The notes below the pieces were generated by a model. That model was not told where the DNA came from, ran no database searches, and was given only the letters and a program-made list of their open reading frames with translations. From Rotaria macrura (Eukaryota; Rotifera; Eurotatoria; Philodinida; Philodinidae), in assembly GCA_900239685.1 (NCBI GenBank), contig OENT01000200.1, forward strand, positions 62,001-126,000: a stretch of DNA of 64,000 bases. The letters are read 5' to 3'. Shown here piece by piece: positions 36,501 through 49,975 of the stretch. Numbering within the stretch: the first letter of the stretch is position 1; each line of letters starts with the position of its first letter. Made by a program: the position numbers and the translations under genes.

Positions 36501-37351
36501 AATTGAATCTAGTGGTTGATTTTCTTGAAGGGATTTTCGATAAGTAATTTGATCAAATATGGGTGCATTATCATTAATACTGAAAACAAAAATATTTGTA
36601 AATCGAAGCAACTACAGAAAATAAGAACAAATTTACTCTGTAACAATAATTTCAATATTCTGTTCTCCTGATAGTGCCGGTTGGCCTCCATCGTAGGCAA
36701 TTAGTTTCAATAAATAATGTGATTTTGTTTCACGATCTAGATTTCTTTTAAGTTTGAGAATTGGTTTCGATCGTTTTATCAAAACAAATGGATTGTTAAT
36801 GGTTGGATATAGTTCATAATTCTGTACGGATAATAGACCATAATCATAATCACTAGCTGATTCAAGTGGAATTTCATAATCAATTGGAAGATTTTCTGCA
36901 ATAGGCAGTTGTATAAATGATTTCTTAAATGTCGGTGAATGATCATTGATATCTAAATGATAGAAGTTCCATACAATCTATACAACGCAACAAAACGTCG
37001 TTAATACTAACCTTTAATAATAATTTGAATAGTTCGTATGGAAATATTATATGTTGAAAAAGTTTGTAAAAAATTTAAATTTATTAAACATTCCGAACAA
37101 TGACAAATCTTTTTCTCACAAAATTCTTCTCTATTAATTATTTGATTTGTCGTATATAGAGACTGATTTTGTTTTAAATAAAAATATGTTTGATATAAAT
37201 AAGATGACGGCAACCATTGAATATTATTGGATGATGATATCATAGAATATACCAATGTATTTGAGGGAAGTTCTTCGTGAATATAGATTCGTGATGTGTT
37301 ATTATCATATGCTGATATAGATATTATTAAAACACAGTAAACAAGTAACAT
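33578..37351 (-). CDS. Compact cadherin (protocadherin-like)
   Basis: Seven exons, read from high to low: 37012-37351, 36637-36952, 36332-36579, 36109-36264, 34946-35763, 33907-34011, 33578-33841. Phases all agree and give 748 residues. The start at 37351 opens a signal peptide (MLLVYCVLIISISA). Cadherin linker motifs appear four times (DINDHSP, DINDNAP, DVNDHVP, DCNDNSP), with the acidic calcium-site patterns AKDNDEGENA and DYE. One membrane helix lies at about 555-584, followed by a roughly 165-residue Ser-rich cytoplasmic tail without an obvious catenin-binding region. It is a calcium-dependent adhesion protein at the cell surface, much shorter than typical protocadherins. Assignment to a named subfamily is not possible from sequence alone. 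Confidence 0.88.
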
Positions 37352-40300
37352 TTCTTATCTAGAAATACATGAATAGGAAAAAATGATTCCATTTATTCGT
37401 ATAACAAATGCTATTTACAATGTATTGATGCCAGTTAATTTAGATTCTTAGTTCATACCTCGATAGTAAATTGAATTTCTTGTCTTGCCGCCTATATTGA
37501 TTACAATACAGTACGAATACTGGCCACAACTGTATATTCGTTTCTTTTATTTCTTTAAGAGTGTACACGAGCTGGTTCCCCTTTTTTTTCTCCATGTTCA
37601 ATCGAGAAGAAAAGAAAAATGAACTTTCTCTTCTTTCTCTCTCTCTCTCTCTCTCTGGCGTTTTCTTTTGCTCATTAGATTAATCACTTTTCAATTCACA
37701 TCATTGTAAATGTGGTACCGTACACATAAGCCAATCGTAGATTTAATTGATTTTTTTAGATGATACCGTGAAAAACAGGTGCACTGTTATCTTTTGCACT
37801 CAACAACTAGACAAAAGAGTCAAGTCAAAACATCAGAGATCAATGTCATTGATATATATGTGACATCACAAACATTGTGTCGATTGATCTAGAGAGAGAG
37901 AGAGAGATATAGGAAGGTTTGATGATCGGCATTCACACGTAAACTTGAAAAAAAACATATTCACATGTACATATTTAGTGGACTATTGGGAATAAAAAAA
38001 ATAAAACAATTATGAATACTTTATTGATAGTTTTTTTTTCTCTCCACATCGATGGACAGAGGTATCTTGTTGATGATCATTATTTAACATGAACATGTAA
38101 ATCATAAAACTGAGGATTTTTTCAACATCATACTATAAACGCGTGGAAGTGTGTCGTATGTTATATGCAGATATTCATATCACTTGACATATACGGTATA
38201 CAAATAGAAAAACAAAAGATTTGATTCCATTCATTTGTCAAGTATAATTTACATTTTTTTTTGGTGTTGATGTATAACCTCTTAAAGCAATCCAATATAT
38301 GTGTGTGTATGTCGACAGTCGATGTCTGTCTACTCTAAAATTCAATGTTTGTATGCGTTGACTCATTAGTGAAATCCTTATAGGACAGTCACGAGAATAA
38401 ACAATAGGATCAAAAGGACGACGCGAATGTTGTCGCGCACACCAATATGAATAGGAAACAAACGATCGTAACTCACTTGAGAAATAGTCCTCAGTCTTTT
38501 TTTTCAATTTAATTTTTAACAATACTAAATCACTTATTGTTTTTCACTTTTTTTTTCGATAAATAGATGTATTGGTACTTTATACGAAATGAAACACTTG
38601 AGACGATAGATATTCGCATCATCTCAATTGTAAATGATTTTACTCTTTCGTTCTTTTTCTTTTTGTTATTCATCCGATTAACACTTTTGAAGTTTCAGTT
38701 GATTTTATGTTTTTTTTTTCGTGGTGTTGATCGATCGAAAATTACTTCCTTGTTTACTCCGCTACACATAATCATAGATCAAATTACTATTCATCATTTT
38801 CTACTTGACACATATGTGCATTCATGTCAATACATATCTGATATGTGTGTATATGTCAAGAGTATAAAGGATTAGAGTTCATCAACAGCTTTCTTTATTT
38901 ATTTAACAGAACCAATACACAGGAAAAAAAACGGAAATCATATATTAAGAGTAGGTGATATTCATGGTGAACAAATGTTTGACGAGAATAAATTTGCTGT
39001 TCAATGAATATCACTGATGATTTTATTTATGGATGATACTAATCTTGAATTGGTTTGAACTAATCATCAGAAGATAATTACTCTATCAAAAATCGGTTGT
39101 TTAATGATTGAGCCGATGATAATTAATGGTGAACCTATTTGTTCTTTTTCTAAGTCTAATTTTATTTATCAAAGTAGCTTCGACATGATGACATTGAATG
39201 AATGAATTTAAAGCTAGGATTTTATATAGAAATCAATCACGAATGAAAAATTTTTACATCAAGCAAATATTTCTGTAGGATTCTATCGATTATTAGTTTA
39301 TGTATAAAGCAAACGATGAAACACGCGATGAGATTTTTTAATTCGTTTTTATTCTGTGGTAATAGTTAAAAAGCATCTGTTTGAATTGGCTGGTTAATTG
39401 AATCATCATAGAGTATCGAATAGGACCAACGGGTATTTACATTGAAAATAAAATTTTAAAAGAACATCATGTTTCTTACCTCCTCTAAATTACACATAGT
39501 TCTACAAAGAATGCTCGAAGTTGTTTGATTTTATTTACAATTATTGAAATAAAAAAGCGAACATGGTTTTTTTTCAAATTTTAGCTTCGGCAAGTTTCTT
39601 CAATGTGAGATTCTTACTAGTTTCAACTCTTAGAGTGATATGAGATAGGAATGAAAGTGACAAGATCAGACTTGTCAACAATGCCATCAATTTTCATAGT
39701 TAATGTAAAAATTATCATAAAGCTGAGAGAACGTTTTGTGCTTCATGCTTACAGCGGTAACTTCATTACGTTGAACGAAACTTAGTTTTTAGGCTTTTGA
39801 TTTGTCTACTTTAATATATTTAACAGCAATGTGGAAACGTAATCTATGTCTGTTTTATACTTTTTTGAGAAAATAATTCTTTGTTTCATAAGATCTTGAA
39901 AGATTTGTAATTATGATGTCGAATTAATTTGAAAACATGAGAAAACAACATATATATACTCGTCGAAAATCGATATGAACTAATGATTGTATCAATGAAT
40001 TTTCTCCGTAGGTGAGAGTGAGAGAGAGAGACAGTAAATCTAGTCAACATTTTTAGAATAGTTAATCAATCGATTGTAGTAGGCAATGGATAGTTTGTAT
40101 GAACGACGTGCTTGTCGATTGTTATTATATGATCGAGTCAACAAAAATTGTTGAAACGATTTCGTTTGAAAACTGTGGGATAAGTATACTGGTGACGGTA
40201 GTTACTCTCGTTTGAATAACTTCACCATACTCACATTCACACTCCGAAAAAAAACAAGATAAACGTAAAAAATCAGTAATTTAATTTTTATCCCGAATGA

Positions 40301-43300
40301 GTCGAACGGTGACGCGTGTATTGCCCATTTAGACTGCTCGATACTCTTGAAGATTGTGTGAAATAGTGACTCCAACATCCAAAACACATCTCAAAATGAT
40401 TATCAGAGACTCTGCTTGGTTTTAACGTAGTATGTTGCATGAAGTGTTAATTTAAATGTGTTATCATCCGAATAGTATAGTTTTTACAATTTCGCCTTCT
40501 CACTTTCAAGACAAATTAAGCATAGTGTAACATGTAGCTATGTAAAATACTTTGTCCTCCTTTTATTGTCAAATGTATCATTCATGTCATTGCATTGTAA
40601 CCGATGGTAAGTAAAAGTTTTCGGAGAATGTTAACATGAAGTAGCTCGATTCTGAGAATTAAACATTCTCTCGTATGTCAGATAAACATGATGATACTTC
40701 GTGATGAAAAATACCTTTTCATCGACAAATATTTTGTTTGTGCATGAACCAGACGAATCGTTTGAGCAAATACATCTACTCTGAGTGCAATCTAGTTTTA
40801 CTACACACCATCAAAATTTTATACGATCATGTATAAATATTGTAGTAAAATGAGACAACATTGACATACTCAAACCTTCACTTGAAATCATGGTCAATAT
40901 TCATATCTGTACTAAAATCAATAAGTAACAAATACAAAATACGAGATGAATATTCGTTTTCTCAATTATCATGTCGAAAAGTTTGTTTATTACCGATACA
41001 CTTTTTACAGTTGATCGTAAGGAGCCCAAGAAAAACTGAATAGCTCGTCTTTGATCGAGACCAGATTTATATACACATCAAGAGTTTCGATTGCGAATAA
41101 ATATTTTTAGTGATCATGCAATATACATCATCTAATCGGAGACGTCTGACAAATTTTGATATACTTTTAAATAAGTGAAAATTTATTGAAGAACAAAGTA
41201 ATAATGAATATTTTAATGTATTTAATTGTACGCATTCATGCAAAAATGATCCAATATTGAATTTGGCCACATAACTTAAAGCAACGCAAACAAGAAAACA
41301 TCTGATATATCACAATATTCATTACAATCAATTATTAATTTTATATTCAATACTGTAAGATAAAAAAATAAGGTTGAAGCTTCATTAGTTGTCCGACCCT
41401 TGATTTCGATTTGTTTTTTCTTTGAGTCAGATCTCTTTATTAACACGTTCATGAACACTTATAATAAAATATTTCTTTTCTTTTCACTGATAGTCTCCAC
41501 TAATAACTGAACGATCATTTTGATATAGAAAAAAAATCATTTGAATACAATTATGATATTTCAATAGCGAAAAATTCTACCGTATGCTTTACTAAAATAT
41601 ATTTCATGCATTTTCATCAGTGTATATAAAAATGATGAGATGTCAGAATTGTTCACTTATCATATATTGAATCGTTAGTTTCTAGAATAGTTTTGTTTGT
41701 ATTAGCTCTTGGGAATAGATTACGGGTAGTACTCACAATTAGAACGAGAGCTGACTTATTTATATTATTCACCTGTCAACGATTGCTGTCAAAATCTCAT
41801 ACGTCATTCGGATATTGATAGTTCAAACTTGATAGTGGAGTATTAGAACGTAAGTTATTGAATAAGATTTTTGAATGGTAATTGTTTTGATCATGTTTTT
41901 TTACGTTCATTTATTTTTTCTTGAACTTATTTCGTGAACTATGATGTTTTACTCAAGTAAATACACATTATTCAAACCAATGCAGCATTTCAAAAATAAA
42001 TTTTATTTTTCAATTGATAAATATCTTTTATCGACGAATTCTTTTGTATTTAAAAAGACCAGTATTTTGTTGTTAGACGTTACTATGTGTAAAAGAAATA
42101 TCTCAAGTTGCAACATATGAAAACAAGCATTTACACAGTATAGTTTCAAATAATGAAAAAATGCCTTGAACTTTCAATATTAAATTTTTCAACGAAATTG
42201 AATAGAATTGTTGTTTTCAATAATTGTACATTGAAAATCATTGTTAGCCAAAATGAAATTGTATCATACATCAAGTTAAATAAGGAACATGAAACATGCG
42301 TTTCTTTTTTCATGTCAGTCTGAATCTTGACATTTATTGATACGAGCATAGCATTACTCTTTAGTACAAATCAGACTTTTTGCCGACTAATATTATGATG
42401 GTAATAGAATAAAAGTTGATGGGGTTGTCTTTTGAAGAAGTTCATCGAGTTAGTCTTAGTAAAATGACATGAATAGAACAATCATATGTCTTCTTAACTT
42501 TGTATTCTATTCTCTCGTAAGCGATATGCTAGCAAAACAAAAAAGAATGGAACTATTTCAATGAATTTCATCAACTATTTGTAGAGTTTATGTAACAAGC
42601 TCTGATAGTAAAACACACAAATCGAGAAATAGGAATGTTAACAACAAAAAGAATCAATCAAAAATTTATGAAAGATAATATTAAACATTAATGAATAAAC
42701 ATATATGATAATTACAAGAGAAGAATGAACGGAATAAAGAAATAGATAGATAATAAATAATGTAATTTCATTTTATTATCCGTCATAATAATAATAATAT
42801 CTAATTGAAATCGTGTACATCAATTTTCAATTTACAACAAAATTTTTTTTCGATAATTTCGAAGAAAAATCAAGACTCACAAGTGATTGGCTTGAAATTC
42901 TTAACGAGCCCTAAAATAAGAAGAAATAAATATCTTAGACGTTCATATAGCATGATCGATTTGCGTTTCTAATCACACGAATGTTTTGTCTAACTGCGAA
43001 GTTAATTCTAACGATGATAATTTGTAATTGATGTGTAGACAAGCAATTTCATTCGTGGACTATTTGACTGTGTCATTCTCAAAAATATAAATTTTTAGTT
43101 TTAGGAATAAAATATTTACATAGAGAATATTTGTAAAATTCACATGAATCTATTCGCAAAATTTCAATTGCAAGTATATGATTTCGAAGATCTTCTATAG
43201 GATTTTCCGGTATACACTTCAATTTTCAAGTGTTTTGAATCTAACGATATGTTTGAAAATAAATACTATGATTTTGCATGGGGTACTACTTGTTTAACTT

Positions 43301-44279
43301 TAAATTCTTAATATAAAATTTTTCTAAACATTATCTGAAAAAGAAATGTGAGAAAAAACTCAATTCTAATAGTAAATAGTTACTTGGAATGAGAACTGTC
43401 TTTATCAGACCTAAAACAGATTTCTTGAAAATTCATTTAGAAAATACAATGACAATGTAGTCTAAAATCATTGAAACTTTTACAACGAATGGTATCTGAT
43501 GTTTCGATTCCATTTTAATTAAAAGGTTTGAGCTCTTTTTTTGGTAGGATCAAAGCATGACTTGTTCAAATGGGTTCGAGTTTCGAGTGTAAATATTTTT
43601 AAATGTATTTAGGATAAAAGAATTTTTAAGCAGATGAGATTCTAATCGAAGATGTTTGCGTTATGTCGACGCTAAGTACACAAGTATATTAAAAACTGAG
43701 TTATTCAACTATAATTATTTTTGGTAAAACTTTTTGGTTCAGTTTATCATCTCAGTAAAATTTTAACAGCAATCTATTTCATTTCAATGTAATGTAGTCA
43801 GCATGATAAAAGTAAATTCTAATGTAAAGTATTACTAATATCAGATAAAAATATTGTGCACGATTAAAGAGTACTTTGTCACTAAAAGAAAACATCGTTA
43901 AAGATATGAAGCAAGTCATTTCAATTTACTATCGTAAAATGTTGATCACTGCGATAATACACAGATATATACAGAGAGAATTCCTTTTCTTACTTCGATA
44001 TTACCAATAGTCTAGAATCTGTTCAAGAAACGAAAAGAAAAATAAATGGACTGATCTTTTTCTTTCTGTTCCATTTTATTTTTCTCCTTCTTTTTTTAAT
44101 ACTTCTTTCACATTCGATCATAAGTGTGATTTGAATCCGATTCTCACATAATGTATGTGTGAGTTAGATCAATACAAGTTACAGAACGAAAATCATTTTC
44201 AAAAGAAAAAATTCAACGAAAGACGAAATAAAAAAACAGTTGGAAGCGCAGCGTCATCAACTTTTTTTCCTTGAACGAA
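37352..44279. other. Intergenic, no gene seen
   Basis: Nearly 7 kb without a supported exon chain. It contains (CT)n at 37635-37656 and (AG)n at 37891-37907 upstream of the cadherin, and several A/T-rich stretches. Open frames at 38238-38522, 38567-38875, 41067-41270 and 42146-42349 lack recognisable domains. One possible tiny minus-strand exon near 42870-42905 has splice-like ends but no frame partner, so it is not called. Confidence 0.55.
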
Positions 44280-44961
44280 ATGGGTTCGAAAAATGGTAAA
44301 TACGATTGTGAACATGGAGTTTCGTCACCCAATTGCAATGAAACTTTACCATCGTTTCCAAGAAAAACATATGAATCTACGCCTACGAAAATATCAAGGA
44401 AAGAAGTTACATCTTTACCAACATGTATTCATCAAGATGTCTTAATTGATCCAGCAACAAGAAATGCTGATAATTTAACGATTGTTTGGCTTGATACAGA
44501 TATTCATCAACGAACGTCAAATATTGATATAGAAGTTAAATTAAAAAATCTCATTGACTATGTACGACTTTTTGATAGAGTCGATGCATGTGAAAGATAT
44601 ATTAAACAAATTGGAAGAATGAACAACAACAATATAAAACAAGAAAAATTACTTGTTATTATTTCGACAACGCTTGCTCCAACAATTATTCCACATTTAC
44701 ATGATCTTTCACAGGTTAAATATATTTATATATTTGGGAAATCAAAATCAATTTCAAAAGCACATGAAGCATGGTTAAGCAAATATGAGAAGGTATGCAT
44801 AAAAGAAAACATATGACCTATATTCAGTACGAAAATAATTTTTCGTTTCAAATAATATATTCTTATTTATCATTTCAATAATTATGATGTACTTTTAGGT
44901 AAAAGGTATTTTTTGCTCATCTCGCACTTTGATAGCTCAAATTGTTCAAGATCAGAATTGA
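44280..44961 (+). CDS. Small protein with bdelloid ADP-ribosyltransferase-associated domain
   Basis: Two exons, 44280-44792 and 44899-44961, join in phase 0 across a 106-nt intron to give 191 residues. The ATG at 44280 is the first in frame. The body has alternating strands and helices: NLTIVWLDTDI, an acidic/basic helix with LIDYVRLFD..CERYIKQI, LLVIISTTL, IIPHLHDLSQVKYIYIFG, and a final YEKVKGIF. From memory of rotifer proteins this pattern is the N-terminal domain often found before ADP-ribosyltransferase, TPR or caspase-type modules; here it stands alone and ends soon after. There is no signal peptide or membrane helix, so it is probably cytosolic. The molecular role is unknown. The family link is unconfirmed. 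Confidence 0.7.
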
Positions 44962-45311
44962 AACTATGAAACTTGATAGACTTTTGATATTTGAGAGTTT
45001 TTCTTCCTTTTTTTTCTGTATGTTTGCTTATTTATATATGCATATTTCTTTTCTTGTTCGTTCAAATATTGAAGTTAAATTTCATGGGAAGTCATCATTG
45101 AATATCATGTTAAATAAAAATTCATTTCTCTTTTTTTTTCTTTTAAAATCGAAATTGGTTTTGGAATATTTTATTTTGTTCTGTCGAATGTTGTCAACTT
45201 GAGTTAGTGATTAAAAAAAGAAAAGAACACATAGGAGCTAGACATCGCTTTCAATTTCATCGAGACAATACAATTGTTTGTTTGAGAGAAGGAAAAAACC
45301 GTATTCTTCAA

Positions 45312-47392
45312 TTATGTATTTGATTTCACATTATTAGACGCATTCATCAATTCTTCATAAGTTTCACGCCACATCCGGCCAGATTTTTCCAATGAACTAA
45401 AAAATTGAAATGATGAATTTTGGTTGAGATATTTTTTCAATAGACAATTCTTCTACTCACGTTATGATGTCACTAAAAGCTCGTCCGATGGGTTTAACGA
45501 CATATGGAATATTATATTTTCGACATAATTCAATCACATCTGGTTGAATTTTGTAAAGATTATGACGAGGCATCATAGGAAACAGACTAAAAGAAACATT
45601 AAATCAATCTTTCTCTTTTCACAATACTTTTATAACAGAGGAACATACTGATGTTCAATTTGAAAATTTAAATGACCCGTAAACCAATCATTGAAAAGTG
45701 ACTTTTCAATATTACACGTGGCGCGTAATTGCATTCGGAACCAACTTGATTTTATATCATCAGGTGTTATATCCATAACGACATGATTCGATTGTGTAAC
45801 AACCACTACATGAATATACAATAACATAAACATATTTTGTACAACAAAAAAACACTTTACACATACCAAACCAAGTACCCTCGAATACTCTAAAACGAAC
45901 GAAACAGTACATATATAAATAATAGATGAAGTTTGTAATCGTTGTCACAATTACCGAATCAGAAAATGAAATTTCAACGCTCCTATAAAACCAAGTTTTA
46001 ATGGCATTATTGTGAAGTATTTTATATAATATAATGATAGCCAAAACAAATCCTATCGAAAAAACAAACATAATTGATGAAAACAAACAAGTTTTCTTTC
46101 ACTTTTTACTTACCATCCATTTTCCTCGTTTAAAAGTATGTCGTATTGTCATAAATTGAAAATAGACGGGAAATAAAAGTGGTGCAGCTAGAAATTCAAA
46201 AACTGAAGTTCAACAGATTCTTTCATCAGATTTATTCTTTACCAATGAAGAAATATAAATATTGTAGATCATATGATAGATTTTTCCCATATTTAGCATT
46301 CTTTCGAGCTGCCTATGAAAGATACAAAAAAACAGTAAATACAACGTATGAAGTATTGATTTACTCTGATTGGAATTTGTTCGCCAAGTACAAAGACTGG
46401 TTCAACACGTGTATCCGGATCTTTATCCATAATATTAGGTTTTGAATGATGTTGAAAATGCATATTATTCCACCAATCGGCACTTGCTCCCTACGAAGAA
46501 AAATGGAAAACGTTTTCTTAATATTGACGAAACGAAATCATCAAGGAACAAACTTTGGTAAAGCCAATGTAAAATTGATGTAATAAATGATTCCATGAAC
46601 TTTTCTTAAATACAGATAGATGACCGAAATCATGTTGAATCCAACCACATTGTGCCTAAAAAATTCAGCTTAAACACTGAAGATATAATATTGATCAATA
46701 TAAATATACTTCAGCAGTGACGTAAAATACAAGCGCAGTTAAATATGGTATCCAACTTGAACCGAATCGAAATATAATAAAATAAGCAGCGAATTCACAA
46801 GCTAGTATATGTAAACAAGCTATTAAGAAAAATAAACGACTTGGCTGAAAGAGTTTCTAAAAAAAATAGATCAAAATATGATATACACTAAAGATGCCAA
46901 ATAAACCAATTTATTTACTTTCGAAATAGCCTTTTGTCTCAATTGCTCCATATCATCTCTTAATGCTTGATCATCGACAACAGTATCTTTGCTTAAGTCT
47001 CCAACGTAGAAATTTTTCAAATATTTCTCAACACGTTTTATGTCAGGATGAAGAGCATGGAATGCTTCCTAAAACAACGATAGATAATAAACAAATTTTT
47101 TTCTTCGTTGTATGTTGTTTATACTTACACTAGCATCCTGTCCAGCGTAGTGTCTGAGAACCATTTGTCCACCTGGATGTTTCAACCATTTTGTAACATC
47201 ATAAACTCGATTATCAATTACTAACCATCGATCTTTAGTTGTTGAATGACATCGAATTTCTTCCCATGTAAATTGTCGATTTCCGTTTTCATTATTATGT
47301 AAAATAGAATTCGATGTTGTCATCATGGATGACTCTTGTTGTTGATCATCAACAATTGCAGGGGGATCCCAATTTTTACTACCTTTACCCAT
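45312..47392 (-). CDS. Cytochrome b5-fused front-end fatty acid desaturase
   Basis: Twelve exons, read downward: 47129-47392, 46919-47068, 46710-46856, 46554-46655, 46365-46490, 46243-46312, 46114-46187, 45955-46052, 45867-45889, 45649-45805, 45461-45586, 45312-45396. All phases agree, giving 473 residues. The N-terminal cytochrome b5 domain carries HPGG (residues 72-75) for haem binding. Three histidine boxes bind the di-iron centre: HDFGH (195-199), HFQHH (232-236) and QIEHH (about 400-404). The Gln in the third box marks front-end enzymes of the delta-5/delta-6 type, which insert a double bond between an existing one and the carboxyl end. Membrane helices flank the boxes, consistent with the endoplasmic reticulum. 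Exon 9 is only 23 nt, and the third box is split by an intron. Regiospecificity cannot be read from the sequence. Confidence 0.93.
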
Positions 47393-49172
47393 TGGAGTTC
47401 AATGATCTATAAACAATAATAAATGATCAGGTATATTTTCTCATTAACAAAGCATAAGTATGACACTTTGCATCAGTATGTACTTGTATTGATATTTATA
47501 CAAACATAAATAACAGACAAAATACTGTGTTCAATCTCATTAAGTAAAGTACAATCTCACTCAGGCGTTTTCACCAATGTTACATAACGAGTATTATTTG
47601 TCTTAATCGCTTCTTTCCAGGTTTGACAGTAACGAGAGGAAAAAAAACGAGTAACTGAGAGCAAGACCAAAGTGCATTGCTTCCAGACGTCGTTTTTCTT
47701 TTATGAAATAAACAACAACACAGAAAGGAAAAACAGAAGAAAAAAAGCATCACCAATGACGTTAAAACAAATGCAAAAGAAAAATGACAACGACAAGTGC
47801 ATTATCGAGCTCGAACGAGAAAAAATTGGCAAGTATGTGACCGCTATCATCGATATTTCTTGATAGATGAAAAATCAGTTTAGTAGAAAATGTTATTTTT
47901 TTGTGAACAAAAAAAATGAAGAATTAATCGTTCCGATCATGTTTATTATCAATTAGCATGAGGAAAAAGCAGAAAATAGAGTCAATTAATGTAAATGTTC
48001 TATTATCAATGTGAGTGCGACAAGCTCTCCATATTTGTGTACAAATATGATGATAAGATGTTGCCTATTAGATAGCAACACATGATTAAAAAATAAGTAT
48101 CAAACCGTGCAAATAAAATAAATGCGTTATAATTTTAGAAAAAAATAATGCAACAGATAGTTTAAAGTTGTTTCTTTCCCTTTAAAGAATTAGACACCAT
48201 ACAGCTCTCAAAGTTAGATAAGAACGAATAAAGAACAAGAATGTCAATCGTACATTGCACTTAGTATCTATAAATAAAGAGTAATGTTTCTTTTGTCATA
48301 ATAAGCTATTAATCATTCTCTCATAAATATTCAAAATACAACATAGCTAAAGAAATGACTCTCCATAGGATTTCTTATCTTTAGAATATACGAACAATAT
48401 ATTCAAATCAAAACTTAGAATTTTATCAATCTTAATTTCATATCTATTACGAAATCTGATTGATTTTGTATGAATTTTATTGGTAATATTTCATAATGTA
48501 CTTTTCCGTTAACATGATCTTGAAGACGATCAAAAGTCTCAATGGGTCTTGTTTCATGTTTACAAAATTTTTCTACATCTATACGTAGTCAGATGATTGT
48601 TTCGAATATAGAAAGAAAAAAAGCCTGTCTCATTATTTCCATGGACGAACAAGTTTTTTTGTATCTTGGATTCCTATGGAGAACTATTGACACTAGTTAG
48701 TGAAGAGTTCATGAAACAGAAGCATTTCGAATGTTAGTCACGATTGATTAGAAAATATACGGTGAGAATGTTAACGAACACTTCGACTAGACCGAACAAC
48801 ACATCCCTACCCAACGAAGTTCTATAACTCACTCGCTGACATATTCTGAGCTAATTGTAAAAAAAAGCCAACGATTGAATGAAAGCATCTGCGATGGAAC
48901 AAGTCTAACATTGTGTTTTTTGACTAACAGGACGAATGAAATATATGAAAAGAATTATTATTTATTACATGTGTCGATACCATTGTTTAATACACATATA
49001 TACATGTATATATGTCAACCAATATTTTTATAAACTCGTATAATTTTAAGAAAATGTCATCATCTTGTCAGTCGATTCATGATTCTACTTCATCTACAAT
49101 ACGTAAACAAAAGAAATCATTAACAACTGACTAGAATAAATAGCACAATACAAGAAAAACATAAATAGATGA
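47393..49172. other. Intergenic between desaturase and TXNDC15-like gene
   Basis: A stretch of 1.8 kb with no supported exon. The open frame 47672-47863 is Lys-rich and unremarkable. It should contain the desaturase promoter and the 3' flank of the TXNDC15-like gene; no specific site was identified. Confidence 0.5.
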
Positions 49173-49975
49173 TTAAATTTCACGAGAAAATTTTTGATGA
49201 ATAATCGTTAAGAAATTATATTTTTCAGCATAGTAGTAAATAAACAATCCTACAAATAGCCATGAAAAAAGTAAGGCATAATCAAACGATGGTTCAAATG
49301 TCGTTGTTACAGGTCCTAATCGATCTTCGTAATTAATCGAAATGTTATGTGTTTCATTTAAATCTAAATATCAAAAGAAAGGAAAAATTTGGCAATGTCA
49401 TTTATTTTTCATTCGTTTTGATTTTTCTTACGTAATGTTGATTCAATCAATGATATTAATATTTGTATATCATTTGTACTATTTAATCTTGCCAGTAGTT
49501 TATTTTTTCGTAATATAAATACACTGGGTACAGCATTCGTACCAAAGTAAGTCATATAACTAGAAAGAAGAACAAAGATACATAGAAGTTTTTAGAACTC
49601 TTGTTTTTTTCTGTTTCCATCATACCGAAGCGATTTCGATACATCATAAGCAACAAAATCAAGACCAGGAAATGCACGTGGTATCGCATTGAAATATGGT
49701 GCAAAGCGAACAGAAAAATGGCACCAACGAGCAAAAAATAAAAGTACATAACAATCGAAATGTGTTGGTGCACGCATTAAATAATTACTATCAACAAGTT
49801 GAACATGATTTGTATAATTAGCTGTCATATTATGTAACTGGCAAGGTATAAATGTTTGTTGTAAAGAATTTAATGATGAATTAATATATGATGTATCATT
49901 ATTTAAAGATATCGATGGGCATTGATTAACAATCGGTGGAGTATAGTGAAATATATCATAGACGGATGACGACAT
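49173..49975 (-). CDS. TXNDC15: Thioredoxin domain-containing protein 15 homologue
   Basis: Three exons, 49626-49975, 49432-49559 and 49173-49363, with matching phases give about 222 residues from the ATG at 49975. The thioredoxin-like domain contains CYVLLFFARWCHFS, with the active site reduced to WCxxS (Cys near residue 85). It continues with FNAIPRAFPGLDFVAYD and FGTNAVPSVF, the pattern of TXNDC15. A lumenal acidic linker (NYEDRLGPV) and one C-terminal helix (about 187-205) follow, then a short basic tail, so the protein is probably a type I membrane protein. The vertebrate protein is needed for normal cilia. The frame stays open upstream of the ATG to an acceptor-like ttttag, so a signal-peptide exon may be missing from this model. 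Confidence 0.85.

Noticed and set aside
38238-38522. 94-residue minus-strand frame upstream of the cadherin
   Set aside because: No similarity recognised; the cadherin already has a convincing signal-peptide start at 37351.
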